From: Pectinophora gossypiella
Taxonomy: Eukaryota > Arthropoda > Insecta > Lepidoptera > Gelechiidae
Reading direction: 5' to 3'
Assembly: GCF_024362695.1 (NCBI RefSeq)
Contig: NC_065421.1
Coordinates: 6,448,598-6,512,597 of the forward strand
DNA: 64,000 nt
Below, one piece after another: positions 1-10,485 of the stretch; position 1 is the first letter of the stretch, and each line of letters starts with the position of its first letter. The position numbers and the translations under genes are program-made. The notes below the pieces were generated by a model. That model had not been told where the DNA came from and did not search any database. It saw nothing but the letters and a program-made list of their open reading frames with translations.

Positions 1-1083
1 TGGCTACTGGCTAGTGGGGTGACATTTATGTCTCTGCTCACCCTAGTAAGGTTTACATGCGTGTGTTTATTATTTATGTAGAACTGCAAAGAGTAATTAC
101 ATGCGACGCCGAGCGTATGCGGCACCATCCGGCATGTCGCGGTTTTGGCAAACCACCCCACGATCAAGAAAATCTGCTCACAATGTACGTTCACGATATA
201 TCTCCCTCTGGCTATTATTATGTTTAAAAAGATTACTTTGGCACCACATTTATATTAAAATACACGCTCTTTTTAACTCGAACTACTGGGTAAAATGCTT
301 ACTTATGTGTTTCCTTTGTTCTAAATAATGTATCGCATATGTTTATGTACCTTCACACAGCCTACAGCTTATTAAAATACTTAATGGGTAGTTTTAGGAA
401 CTTATACTTTACGCCTCGCTTTTTAAAGACAAACAATTGGGTGGCTGAAAATAATAAATAGGTACACATATATTTGTCTATCAAACAAGCCAATTACACT
501 CCTCATGTTATTCATAATTTTCCAAATATTATGTATTTGTACTTATATATCAACGTTTTATTAAGTTCGTGTGTATAAGTAATGAAGAAGAAGCCCCGAC
601 TAGACGTTATATTTCGTGATATTATTCCTTATTAATTAAAGCAGAGAATCCTTCGCATTTTCATTCGGCGCGTTTCGTCAATGTTCAAAAGGGTGGTCCA
701 CAGACATACGCGATCCACGTACTTAGCGGTCTGCCGTACTTCGTATCATATATGAATAATTAACGAATCCTTTTATAATTTTCCCGACAGCCTGTTGAGT
801 GGCAGTGATGAAGATTATGTAAGTACCGTACACCACACATTGATTTACATGTTAAATACAGATTTGTGGTCCAAATGTATTTAAAGGACGACGTAACCCT
901 CACTGCATCATAGCTATTGTAGCTATGTATTCGTATTACGAAATAAAAGTAGAATGATCTCATCATCTCAGGCCTTTACATCTTTATCAGATGATTCAAA
1001 CAGCATAATAGGTAGAATAGGTTTTAATTAAAAGTAAAAAACCTATAATTAAAAGTAACTGTAGGTTTATATAGTTAAGTAAC
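1..1083. other. AT-rich stretch, no gene recognised
   Basis: Open frames here are short (75 codons or fewer), rich in Tyr, Leu and His, and match no family I know. A more GC-balanced patch at about 100-200 and another at 660-730 interrupt the AT-rich background. I see no tRNA, terminal repeat or splice-framed exon. Confidence 0.4.
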
Positions 1084-1276
1084 ATAAACTCACGCCTATT
1101 TTCCACCGGGGTAAGCAGAGACTATGGAATTCCATTTGCTTCGATCCTGTCACACTTCTCTTGCTTCCTCCACATTCATCAATCGTTTCATACATGCACG
1201 CCCGTTCAGAGTAGATCGTACTAAACCTTTTCTAAGGACATCTCCAGTTTGGTCAATGTGCGTCCTTCTAGGTTTA
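1084..1276 (-). mobile_element. LINE-A, 5'-truncated RTE-like LINE copy
   Basis: Read on the minus strand, the sequence encodes the C-terminus of an endonuclease/reverse-transcriptase: Cys-Met-Lys-Arg-Leu-Met-Asn-Val-Glu-Glu-Ala-Arg-Glu-Val-Cys, then Asp-Arg-Ser-Lys-Trp and Ser-Ala-Tyr-Pro-Gly-Gly-Lys, followed at once by TAG. A very short 3' end (GGCGTGAGTTTATG) follows. The pattern ending in a Trp and a short tail is usual at the C-terminus of insect RTE-type LINEs. This is the second longest LINE-A copy here; frame breaks in the upstream part show it is dead. Confidence 0.75.
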
Positions 1277-1334
1277 TATATCTTCCGAAAACGTGATAAG
1301 GGACGGCAGCTGATTAAGACAAAAATAATCTATT

Positions 1335-1393
1335 ACATACATACTCGTAAACTCACACCTGTTCTCACACGGGGTAAGCAGACTATGGAATTA
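1335..1393 (-). mobile_element. LINE-A, very short 3' end copy
   Basis: Only the last codons, the stop and the (TATG)n-type tail of LINE-A are present, diverged from the copy at 1084-1276. It reads CATACATAC at the left, which is the tail on the minus strand. Confidence 0.6.
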
Positions 1394-1802
1394 CATAAAA
1401 AAAATATTGAAAAGTAATAAATTGTAACTAGGTACAAAAAAAATATTACACGGTGCAAATCTCCAGTGTTCATTACTAGGAAAAACCACCAACACTTATT
1501 AATCAATTATAGCAAAATGAAGTTTCGTGAGTAAGTAAAAAAAGACCAAATCAAATCAACTCTTTTATTCGCATAGGATTCATGGTATTGTAAAACAGTT
1601 GATGGGTTTTATGTTCCAAGTATCACATGATCCGCTAGATATAAGCATGCGAAAATTTAGGAGGTAAGTAGGTGGGTACTTAATTGACTAATTAAATCTA
1701 CTTACTAACTTAACTAACCTAACATAAATCTAATAAAAAAAAATATTTAAAGAAAACAAACTACAATAATTAACAAAAATAAATATATAGCCTCAAAACT
1801 CT

Positions 1803-1990
1803 CTAAACATTATTAATATTAAACTTCTTAGCATCTTCAAAATAATCTTTTATACAATAATAACATTTATCACATAGCCAAATATACAGTTGAGATTTAA
1901 AATAATTTGTTTGAAATTCTTTAATGTATCTGGGAATATGATTGTAAATTTGTACGGACATTATGTGACAAGTTTTACCATCCAAGTAGG
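1803..1990 (-). pseudogene. LINE reverse transcriptase C-terminal remnant
   Basis: The minus-strand frame contains Tyr-Asn-His-Ile-Pro near the start and ends with Leu-Cys-Asp-Lys-Cys-Tyr-Tyr and Asp-Tyr-Phe-Glu-Asp. This resembles the tail of jockey/CR1-like LINE reverse transcriptases (N-x-L-P followed by K-x-Y-Y-x-x-x-D-F/Y-L). Upstream homology out to about 2090 is broken by stops and frame changes. Family assignment is from motif memory, not a search. Confidence 0.5.
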
Positions 1991-2610
1991 ATCAAATGAA
2001 TATTATCCAAAAAACGCATTTCACAAATTACCTATACAATTCTTAACTAAGTTTTTTCGAGATACTTACCCACTTTGATTCGGAATTATAAGCTTATTTT
2101 TCCCAAAGATCCAGAATCATTTTACCCGACTCCATCAATCGCAGGTTTCGCTGGGCCTTCATCCCTGGGAAACACGTTTTCACCTAATGGTTTCAATTTG
2201 ACGTAAATCGTTCCCAAAAAAAATATCCGAATTGCCTTAGTGTTTTTGTTTTCGGTCCAAATAAAACGTACCTACATTGTATGAAAGAAATTGGTACCTT
2301 TTATTCATTTTAAGCGAAAATTGTATCTTAATGAGCCACTGCGATACAGGTGATCCCGAGTGCAGGGCTCGCTGTTAACAGTTTAAATTGTACCTTGTTT
2401 GGTTAATAAATACATTTTATCTTTTAATTTTATTATTATTACCTAAGTATGTAAAATATCTAATGAATTTTCGTTAAGTATAGATTATTATTACATATCT
2501 TCGCACCTAGAATTACATCTATGAACTCATGTACCACCATGCTCGCTTGTGACCCCCCCACACTAGGAGTTTCTTCGTCTGAATCCATATTCATTCATAA
2601 CTAATTGACT
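1991..2610. other. AT-rich stretch, no gene recognised
   Basis: It may include decayed 5' sequence of the LINE remnant ending at 1990 (up to about 2090). The rest has no motif, terminal repeat or coding signal I can name. Confidence 0.35.
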
Positions 2611-2614
2611 GTAC

Positions 2615-2890
2615 AAGTGGGGAGCAATGAGGGTTCTCACCTGGTAGAAAATTTTAGACAACGGGCTTAAAGATCCAGTTGAGCGCGAACCTCTGCTCAG
2701 GGCATAGTCTTAGAGATCATATTTGAAACAAATAATCGACCCTAGCGGAACGATAGCGATAAGCGTTGAATGACGAAAATCGTGACCCGTGTCGGAATCC
2801 GGGTCTTGAAATGTTTGTTGCCTCTACGGCTAGGGTAATCGGGTCATCAGGATCGTATATTACATCCTTCGGGCGCCGATACTTTCAGTA
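2615..2890 (-). mobile_element. Retroposon D, internal part
   Basis: On the minus strand this matches the body of the element also seen at 24680-24965 and 50215-50440. Shared blocks include a GCTTATCGCTATCG-like block, GGTCGATTA and GCCCTGAGCAGAGGTTCGCGC. It reaches further 5' than most copies, ending near an ATACGATCCTGATGACCCG block. The 3' poly(A) end is not recognisable in this copy. Confidence 0.6.
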
Positions 2891-3184
2891 TCGTCCTTAG
2901 AATAACCTCAATAGACACACACATTTTGTATGAAACCACGCCTAAAAAAAATCGATTTGAACATATTGCCTTAGAATCTCAAAAATTACATAAAAACCCA
3001 CTCACGTAACCTCGGTAAACTGTTGTTAACCTCGGTAAACGTTAGTAAGTACGTAGCGCAACCTTGCGTCTCAATGTGTGCTACCTGAATAAATAAGGCT
3101 TTCCTCTTTCTATTTAAATATAATGTAAAAGTAATTCCCCGATACCTGATTAGAGTTAAAATTTGTCTTAAGTGCACTTTTCAC

Positions 3185-3385
3185 TAAAACCGTTGGATTG
3201 ACCATAATAGACGTCGATACGGCTCACCACCATGGAAAAACACGGGTCTCCGCGCTCACCACCTATCACGTTTTGATCTAACAGAAAGCCCAGGTGAAGC
3301 ATGGGTACTCACGTCGCGATATAAGTACCTCTGGCTAGCCCAATTGGGAATATAGGAATATAATCATGAGCTTTCATGTTGTGTA
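3185..3385 (+). mobile_element. LINE-E, 3' end fragment
   Basis: Shares TAACAGAAAGC, GTGGGTACT, GATGTACCTCT and CAATTGGGATATAGTC-type blocks with 21575-21690 (plus), 44865-44965 (minus) and both arms of the palindrome at 49095-49453. The end reads toward GAGCTTATGTTATG, again a TATG-rich tail. No coding sequence is left. Confidence 0.5.
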
Positions 3386-3700
3386 AAAGTAATTCCTCCA
3401 CTGAAATTGGATTGTCAAACAGTTCCCGTCACAATTAAAGCACATAATAACGGGTAGTTCCCGTCACGTTTCAAAACAGATGCGTTTTACAGCCGTAGCT
3501 CCGTATTTCTGTTAGTTTTACTACCCACTAGTTGTGTTTACTCGTTTTATGTTTGTAATTAAAAGTTTAGCCTTTACTAGTCAAAGTACCATTCGTATTC
3601 GTCCGGCTTTTTCCAGGGATTGGCCGGCCTAGAAATGATTTTTACTCACTCACTTTAGAAACAGACAGGCTTATACGACAGCAAAGGCATGCGCAGATAA

Positions 3701-3793
3701 GGACACCGGGGGAGAGCCTTCAGCGCTCCCCATTTGTCTGGCAAAGTAGTTAATGCCATTTGCGGCAAATCTACAATAAATCAAAAAAAAGAA
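3701..3793 (+). mobile_element. Retroposon D, short 3' copy with target duplication
   Basis: Runs from the GAGAGCCTTCAGCGCTCCCC block to GGCAAATCTACAATAA and an A-rich tail. GCAGATAA occurs immediately before (3693-3700) and after (3794-3801), consistent with an 8-bp target-site duplication. A reading frame across it belongs to no known protein. Confidence 0.7.
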
Positions 3794-3967
3794 GCAGATA
3801 ACCTCGTAGGGTCGAGATTTCCAGACACAATAGTTAAACAATGGGGCTTGGATTTTAAAAGAACATACGATAGAATAAATAATCGAATACTTCCAACCCT
3901 AGGTCATAGAAACAAAGGAGATGAGCATTAATTACACGAGCACGCCACTTTTAAATATTTTTTTAAT

Positions 3968-4270
3968 CTATCTACTCAGCCTGTATCCATCCACTGCTGG
4001 GTATAGGCCTCCTCTCTTTCACGCCATCCTTTCCGGTCCTATGCAAGTCTCATCCATTGCTTTCCGACGACATACCTCACAAAGTCATTCGACCACTGGG
4101 TTGGTGGTCTGCCTCGATATCGCATACCATCCCTTGGCCACCACTCAGGAACAGCCTTAGTCTATCTGTTGTCTTCCCGTCTAGCCAAGTGTCCTGTCCA
4201 TTTCCACTTAACTTTAGTGCGTTGTCGAATTTCGACGTTTGGTATACGATCTACCAGGTGGATACCTAAC
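3968..4270 (-). pseudogene. RTE-like LINE reverse transcriptase C-terminus, broken
   Basis: The minus-strand frame shows, in order, Asn-Val-Glu-Ile-Arg-Gln-Arg-Thr, Lys-Trp-Lys-Trp-Thr-Gly-His-Leu-Ala-Arg, then Gly-Arg-Pro-Pro-Thr-Gln-Trp, Trp-Met-Arg-Leu-Ala and finally Glu-Glu-Ala-Tyr-Thr-Gln-Gln-Trp before a stop. This is the usual tail of RTE-type endonuclease/reverse transcriptases. Two in-frame stops break it: one after Asp-Asn-Arg where the family usually has Trp, and one TAG where the family usually has Gln before Asp-Arg. Nothing 5' of about 4270 is recognisable. Confidence 0.85.
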
Positions 4271-4279
4271 ATCAATATT

Positions 4280-4840
4280 TAATAAGTATTTTTTTTTTTA
4301 ATATTTGTTATTGTTTATGGTGAGCACAATGACATGCCCGCGCCATGCTGAACGAAATCCCGTCGACTATTACGAAATACGAGAGATTATTTAATCGTAA
4401 AATAATAAACAAAATCCTTCCGGTGAAATATTTATTATAAAAGCGAATATCCAACCTTCCAATCCTCTTTAAAATCTCCTGTCAAATAAAAATAATTACA
4501 GAAATGAAAACGATTTGCTTTCTGAAAGCGAAATTAGAATTAAAATCTATTGAGTTGTATAAATTATATTTTCAAGTGAATGGTTTCTTTCATAAATCAC
4601 GCCTGTGGTAGGTATATTATATACAAATTCAATTTACATTTTTTTCACAACGCGACGTTGTAATTAGTTTACTACTTTCACTTAAGAAAAAAATTAAAAG
4701 TAATATTGTAATATTTACCTATTAAAAATAACATTTGTATTAGAGATGAAAGTTATGTCTGTGAATTAATTGAATTTCATAAAAAATACTTTTGCTATTC
4801 ATGTAAATAAGGAAAAAGTATTTTTTTTTCTGCTAAGGAA
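4280..4840. other. AT-rich stretch, no gene recognised
   Basis: Poly(T) and poly(A) runs dominate. There are no terminal repeats, tRNA boxes or coding motifs. Confidence 0.4.
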
Positions 4841-4851
4841 ATTACGATGTT

Positions 4852-5213
4852 TTGTTAAAGCAATTTGTCCCAATTATCACGAAAGGGCGTTTTAAGTACC
4901 TACATTTTTATGTCATCTTATTGTTCACAAAATATTTGGTGTTCAATAACTTTCAGAAGCTTGTGAAGCTTACTTTATGTAAAAAAGCTTATTATAAGAT
5001 TAATGATTACCTAAATTATAAAAATGTCTGGTATTAAATATGTTCCTCTTGTTATTAAATAACTTGTAATGTATACCCTCATTGCTGTTGCAGTTTCTCG
5101 TCATTTCTTCTCCTTAGCCATAACACCTTGCGAAATGACATAAATTCAAACATGTTACATTGACCTTCAACAAATTTATCCATGATAATTACGTTGAATA
5201 AATGATTCTGATT
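4852..5213 (+). pseudogene. LINE-B, jockey-like RT C-terminus and 3' UTR
   Basis: The frame ends with Phe-Asn-Asn-Phe-Gln-Lys-Leu, Lys-Lys-Ala-Tyr-Tyr and Asp-Tyr-Leu-Asn before TAA near 5037, typical of the last residues of jockey-like LINE polymerases. It is followed by a 3' UTR ending GTTGAATAAATGATTCTGAT. The same UTR occurs at 25640-25925 (plus) and 32853-32955 (minus). MITE M1 begins immediately after it. Confidence 0.7.
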
Positions 5214-5214
5214 T

Positions 5215-5372
5215 GGGGGTTAAAATGGCCACATCGAAGCAATTCATCTTAAAAACCAATATTGCTATTTGACATTTGTTTGCATTGCGCACTTACTTTT
5301 ATATGCGCAAATGTCAAATTGCAATATTGCTTACTTAGATGAATTGCTTCGATGTGGCCATTTTATCCCCCC
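5215..5372. mobile_element. MITE M1, 158-bp foldback element
   Basis: Ends are GGGGGTTAAAATGGCCACAT and its reverse complement, and the inverted pairing continues inward through CAATTCATCT and a CAATATTG block, so almost the whole unit can fold. Another copy forms the core of the palindrome at 49195-49353 in the opposite orientation, and a decayed one lies at 51997-52340. I could not define a target duplication. Confidence 0.85.
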
Positions 5373-5775
5373 TGATATCTGATTTCTTTCTGTATTTGAG
5401 TTTATTTTGATTTGCAGTTGCAGGTTGCGTTAGTTAATGTACTATGAAAATTAGAGCGCAACTCTGTCACTTAAAATGGACTTCGCACAATAATTTAATT
5501 TCGAGACGGTAGATAAAAAAAGATGAATAAAGAAATCAATAAGAATAACGATCCGCGACTAAGATAAACAAATAACAAGGCCCATTTCTCTTCCATTTCG
5601 ATATTTATGAATCTCATTTATTAAGGACTCGATCGACGACGTTCACCAATTGCTTTTGTCTCTGGTGATTCGTACAAATTGTTCGTTTAAGCTTGGATCA
5701 TTATAATATATTTTTTTATCATTATGTTCTTACACTCGAATGAACATTAATATATCTTTGAGTACTTACACAAAG
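5373..5775. other. No gene recognised
   Basis: Mixed AT-rich sequence between MITE M1 and retroposon D with no motif or repeat I can assign. Confidence 0.4.
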
Positions 5776-5874
5776 TTTTTTTTTACGTGACTAATTGTAG
5801 ATTTGCCGCAGATGGCACTAACTACTTGGCCGGACAAATTGGGAGCGCTGAGGGCTTTCACCCGGTCAGAGTAA
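5776..5874 (-). mobile_element. Retroposon D, 3' end copy
   Basis: The poly(T) at the left is the poly(A) tail read on the minus strand. It is followed by the complement of the CTACAATTAGTCACGT end, the GGCAAATC block, and the AGCGCTGAGGGCTTTCACCC segment. Confidence 0.7.
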
Positions 5875-6022
5875 ACAAAGATACATCTTAACAACCGCTC
5901 AAGATCTAAATACGCATTTTTGAAAAATTATAATTCTGATTTGTGGTTTTCTTTTATTTATTTTTATTCATAATATATCCTACAGCAGTTTTACACATAA
6001 AGTTTATGAAACTAAATTACAT

Positions 6023-6405
6023 ACTGGTGCTAATTCCTGTAAATACCATCTAATTTTATTTTAAGTTATATCTGTCATTTTCTTATCCACCGAAAAGGAA
6101 AGGGACGGGTAATCGACAAGCATAAAATTTATGGAACACACGTCAATTTTAAGCACAAATCTAAACCAACCGTATAAAAATTTTACATCCGTCAATAACC
6201 CGACACAGTTAAGTAGACAGCACGTCAAACGGATTGCATACCAGCGACGTACCTTTTGATTCGCCCGGGTTATTCATTCATTGACTCATTCTTCCTAAAA
6301 TTAAGAGCTGTGAATCATCCGTCCCTTTCCTTTTCGACGGATATGAAAATGACGGATATAACTTAAAATAAATTTAGGCGGTGTCTGCAGGAATCGGGGC
6401 CAATG
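6023..6405. mobile_element. MITE M2, about 383 bp
   Basis: Long imperfect inverted ends: GGTGCTAATTCCTG at the left faces CAGGAATCGGGGCCAAT at the right. The inverted match continues through AAGTTATATCTGTCATTTTC and GAAAAGGAAAGGGACGG, about 100 bp per arm. Other copies are at 10111-10485 and 33001-33314. There is no open frame inside, so it is non-autonomous. Superfamily not determined. Confidence 0.8.
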
Positions 6406-6949
6406 TGTGTTTTGATTTGATTTATTTTTTATTTTTAGTTTATTTGTTTGTGTTTATTGTAGATTGATGTATAACATGCTATTTAATTCCACAGAACTTT
6501 TATCACACACGCTAGTTTTATTCCGTGTAAAAATTCCAACTACTTACAAATATTTACCTGTATTGACACTACCGAAGTTGTATGACTATATGATATTTTG
6601 TTAATTTAAATCACATTCGACTGTGATTTTGCAAGTATTTACTATTACGCCACGTTATAGGATTTCCTTTGTAATGTATCCAAGACTACGTATTGAAATG
6701 AAATGTACGGGGTAACACTGCGAGCGTGATGGGCACATTCGGTCGAGAGGTGGTAAAAGGAAGCATTTTAATTGAGCCTACTTACGTGTACTTTTGTTTC
6801 TTTTTGTTTTTAGTTTTAGTAGTCTAGTTTTAAATATTTGTAATTTGCAGAAATTATATCGAAATAGAAAATTATTTATTTATTATATATAAATAAAGTA
6901 TCGCTGTAAAATGATATGAGCAAAGCAAGCTGGGTGTATAAGAATAGAA
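6406..6949. other. No gene recognised
   Basis: AT-rich sequence with a T/G-rich run near 6420-6470. I see nothing assignable. Confidence 0.4.
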
Positions 6950-7351
6950 ACAAATTCATACGAATGTAAAAATGGGAAAGTCGCTTGTGTGTATGTCTGT
7001 TTGTTTGTAACTGTCATAGCACAATGGAGCAACAAATTGACGAGCTTTTTTAAGTGGAGATAGTTGAAAGGATGGAGAGTGACCTATGTCTATATTTTGT
7101 TTATTTTTTGTTTCTAGTTGGTCGAAGTTCAAGGTAGCAAGCTAAATTTTGGTATGCGAACTATTTGTGACTAACAAAAAAATCGTGCAACATTTTTTTG
7201 TGGAAATCTGCCCCAATCCCTTCTAAGGGGGTGAAATTTTATAAGGGACTTTTCGCAATTTTTAATGTAGGAAGCTAAACTCTGGTACATTAATAAAGGG
7301 GAATCGTTTTACCCCAAATTTAAAGCGAGCGAAGCCGCGGGCAAAAGCTAG
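6950..7351 (+). mobile_element. Helitron-like element, 3' end on plus strand
   Basis: It ends GCCGCGGGCAAAAGCTAG followed by T. The GC-rich GCGAGCGAAGCCGCGGGC just before the CTAG can fold, as expected of a Helitron 3' end inserted between A and T. The body carries GGGAAAGT, GTGTGTATGTCTG and AAGTGGAGATAGTTGAA, which I associate with common lepidopteran elements. The 5' end is uncertain, so the left boundary is approximate. Confidence 0.55.
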
Positions 7352-7759
7352 TTGATTATAATGAGTTTTATATTCCTTATAATTATGGAGCAACTGACAC
7401 TTCTTTATTTATGAACGAAATCATTTTAAAACGTGAGTTAAATAAATATAAAGAAACCATTAGTTTCACTAGCAAACTACTTATATATATCTATACCTAC
7501 TTACTTACATGCTTCTTCCTTGCATTTATCAATTTCAATCCGGGGTCCGCCTACCTAACCTAAAGCAATCGATAAGTAGATACTGATTGTATACACAAAC
7601 AGAGCCTCTGTAATGTAAACTTAGGTATTCTTATATTCTTCGTAGATATAAAGAATCCAGGATGTTGAAAGTGAGGCTAGGTGAAGAGCCGGCTCTAAAA
7701 CCGGACGGAGACTATAAACCGGCAACCATGCATGAAAATATATTTCTACAAATAAACTC

Positions 7760-7865
7760 AGTATAACGTTGGTGTAACTATTCCTTAGTTACCTATGTCA
7801 TTGTCAACATCGCAATTCATTAAACCAGGGTGAGGATGGGTTTAGAGTTACACCAAAGTTATACT
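7760..7865. mobile_element. Foldback MITE, 106 bp
   Basis: AGTATAACGTTGGTGTAACT at the left faces AGTTACACCAAAGTTATACT at the right, one mismatch in 20 bp. The short middle is unrelated to other repeats here. No target duplication could be fixed. Confidence 0.7.
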
Positions 7866-9083
7866 AGGTAGAAATTATTCCGTTGTAGAGAATTTGCTTA
7901 TTCTTAGGTTATGCTCGGTTTAAAAAGTTACACAAGACTTATTTGTAAGGCCGTTAATATGTACTCTTAATATAAATTAAAAACATCCAGGCGCAGCGTA
8001 GTTAGTGATTTATCATTCTCTTCCCAGCCGCCTCGGGACTTAATTCATAATAATAAACCCTACTTAAACCGATGTGCTGGGAAAACTAATCAACAGTTTC
8101 TTTTTATAAAGACGTTTTTTGCAGGACAGTGGAAATAGTGAGATAAAAGAACGATGAGTTTCCCGTTTATTATGGACTTTTAGCTTAATCCACGCTTCAG
8201 GAAAACCTCAACGTTAGGTGGATCACTCTGTGACGAAATTTATAAAAATAGTAGGTACTAATAACTATTTCCAAGCTGCGAGTACCTAGTTCGTGGACCA
8301 TCCTCTCAGCTTAAGACCTCATCAACTAAATAACGCAGACCCTTACACAAAAACAAGACGTGATCAGAATGACCACCCTCCACTTAGGTCACCAGGCCTA
8401 CCACATGTATATTTCAAAACAAACCCAAAGGCAGACCTTTTTTATCTGATTCTGTATCTCACATGCATAAAATATGCTTAATATGGGTCAAGAACTTAAC
8501 CCGCTATAAGCCGGACCTTTAAAGGGCCAGGATTAAATCATAATGAACTGAGTATTCCGAATGAAGCGAAGCTGAAAATAGGGAATTTAATTTTGGACAA
8601 AAAATGTTGGAATGGAAGCTATTCTAATGGTCTTAATCTCTTATTATATTTTCGGGCGTCACTTTCAATTTGCGTTAATGTGAAGATGAAAATCTTTAAT
8701 GGCCCTTATTAGATGTTCCTTTTTAGGCACTCTCTAGTATTTTGTGAATTTTGTTATAATGATACGAACAAAAAAAAGTAAGAAAATAGTAATAATATAT
8801 ATACATACACACACATACATATACATACAAATAGCCTATACAATATAATAATACATATATTATAAGGAGAATAAGAAAAACACTTCCAAGTTAAGCCTGC
8901 AGGAAAAGCGCCTTCACTCTTGCCCTGAAAGAGTCCAGAGAAGGAGCCCTGTTTTAATACAAATACGACATTTATTTTTATTTGTAACGGTTCTGGTACT
9001 GGTTTATTATCGTAAAAAATACGTTATAAGGGGTTACATTATGGTAACTCTTTAGAAGATCAATGAGGGAGTTTCCAGGCTAC
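7866..9083. other. No gene recognised; ACAT-type simple repeat inside
   Basis: About 8795-8830 is a loose (ACAT)n tract. About 8880-8945 (GGAAAAGCGCCTTCACTCTT and following) looks like an old LINE remnant, but I cannot place it. The 62-codon frame at 8293 shows no family signature. Confidence 0.35.
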
Positions 9084-9097
9084 GTTCACCAAAAACA

Positions 9098-9433
9098 GCC
9101 TCCGTGGTCTAGTGGTTAGAGCGTTACGCTCACGATCTGGAGTTCCGGGTTCGATTCCCGATGGGGACATTGTCTAAATCACTGTGTGAGACTGTCCTTT
9201 GTTTGGTAAGGACTTTTCAGGCTTGAGTCACCTGATTGTCTGAAAAAGTAAGATGATTCCGTGCTTCGGAAGGCACGTTAAGCCGTTGGTCCCGGTTATT
9301 GGCCGTAAAAACACCTCCACCAACCCGCACTGGAGCAGCGTGGTGGAGTATGCTCCATACCCCCTCCGGTTGATTGAGGGGAGGCCTGTGCCCAGCAGTG
9401 GGACGTATATAGGCAGTTTATGTATATGTGTAT
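9098..9433 (+). mobile_element. SINE-A, full-length, 14-bp target duplication
   Basis: A tRNA-like head carries an A box (TGGTCTAGTGG, 9105-9115) and a B box (GGTTCGATTCC, 9148-9158), the internal RNA polymerase III promoter of a tRNA-derived SINE. A middle region follows (AAGGCACGTTAAGCCGTTGG), then a tail around GGCCTGTGCCCAGCAGTGGG and a TATG-rich end. GTTCACCAAAAACA flanks it at 9084-9097 and 9434-9447, so both ends are certain. The tail resembles the LINE coding end at 3998-4030. Confidence 0.93.
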
Positions 9434-9486
9434 GTTCACCAAAAACAATATAGATGGCGTTGTGCAGCTTTAACGTGATAATTATA

Positions 9487-9570
9487 AAATCAAATCAAAT
9501 ATACTTACTTTATTGCACAGAACTAAATTTCAACAATCAGTCACAACACATGAATACTGTATAATCAATT
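9487..9570 (-). mobile_element. LINE-G, 3' end fragment
   Basis: On the minus strand it ends TGTGCAATAAAGTA with an AAATC-rich tail, the shape of a polyadenylated LINE 3' end. Longer relatives lie at 35695-35882, 45170-45300, 47110-47240 and 53410-53530; a scrap is at about 17790-17822. Confidence 0.6.
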
Positions 9571-10110
9571 AAAAAATAATTAATTCATTCAATTATCTAT
9601 TACTAATTATCTATACATAATTATTCAAAAATACAATATAATGGCAGAAGCCAATATAAAAATAATATTTGCTTTATATTTGGATCCCTATTGTCATTAA
9701 GGGCAAAAACTTAGAAAACCTAGCGATTTCGGGCTGTTGACATATACATAACATACAGCTTTTATACGATCCCCTGTGTGGCCAGTGACCTTGAAGAAAT
9801 CGCCCATGACATTTTCAACTCGTCCAGCCCTTATCAGCGCCAAACACTCCCGAGGTACGGAAGGGTTCAACCACACACGGAAATAGCAAAATAACGGTTT
9901 AAGAAATTTATTTCTCCGAAAGAATACAATTCACTTATCTAAAGAAATACAAAATACCTTAAATTAAAATTATCTTAGAGAGTAACGGATGGACGCGTAA
10001 ATGCTATTAGTGGTAAATAATTACAATAACTCAGAAAATCACTATAAGACAAACAAAATGTGCTGTAATAAACCCAACATTCTAATATTTTATTACATAA
10101 TAAAGTTAAC
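9571..10110. other. No gene recognised
   Basis: Includes a moderately GC-balanced block at 9770-9880 that could be an old LINE fragment. I find no protein motif in either strand. Confidence 0.35.
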
Positions 10111-10485
10111 ATTGGTGCTAATTCCTGGTAACTCCATCTAATTATATTTTAAGTTATACCTGTCATTTTCTTATCCGCTGAAAAAGAAAGGGCCGAGTAA
10201 TCGACAGGCATAAAATATAATGGAACACACGTCAATTATAAGCAGAAATCTAAAACAGCCGTCAAAAAAATTTACACCGGCCAATAACCTGACAGAATTA
10301 AGTAGACAGCACGTCAAACGGATTGCATACCCGCGAAATGCCTATTTTATTCGCCCGGGTTATTCATTCGTTTTAAAATTAACTTCTTGACAATCATCTA
10401 TCCCTTTCCTTTTCGGCGGATAAGAAAATGACGGGTATAATTTAAAATAAAATTAAGAGGGGGGTTTCAGGAATCGGGGCTAATT
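10111..10485. mobile_element. MITE M2, second copy
   Basis: Same orientation and arm structure as the copy at 6023-6405. Ends are ATTGGTGCTAATTCCTGG and TTTCAGGAATCGGGGCTAA. It carries the same centre, including GCACGTCAAACGGATTGCAT and TTCGCCCGGGTTATTCATTC, that is missing from the 33001 copy. Confidence 0.8.

Noticed and set aside
8795..8830. Short-spaced ACAT repeats considered as a CRISPR-like array
   Set aside because: A simple microsatellite in an insect genome; no spacer/repeat structure anywhere in the window.
9098..9170. Possible functional tRNA gene
   Set aside because: A and B boxes are good, but acceptor and anticodon stems do not pair and the SINE body follows; many copies share it.
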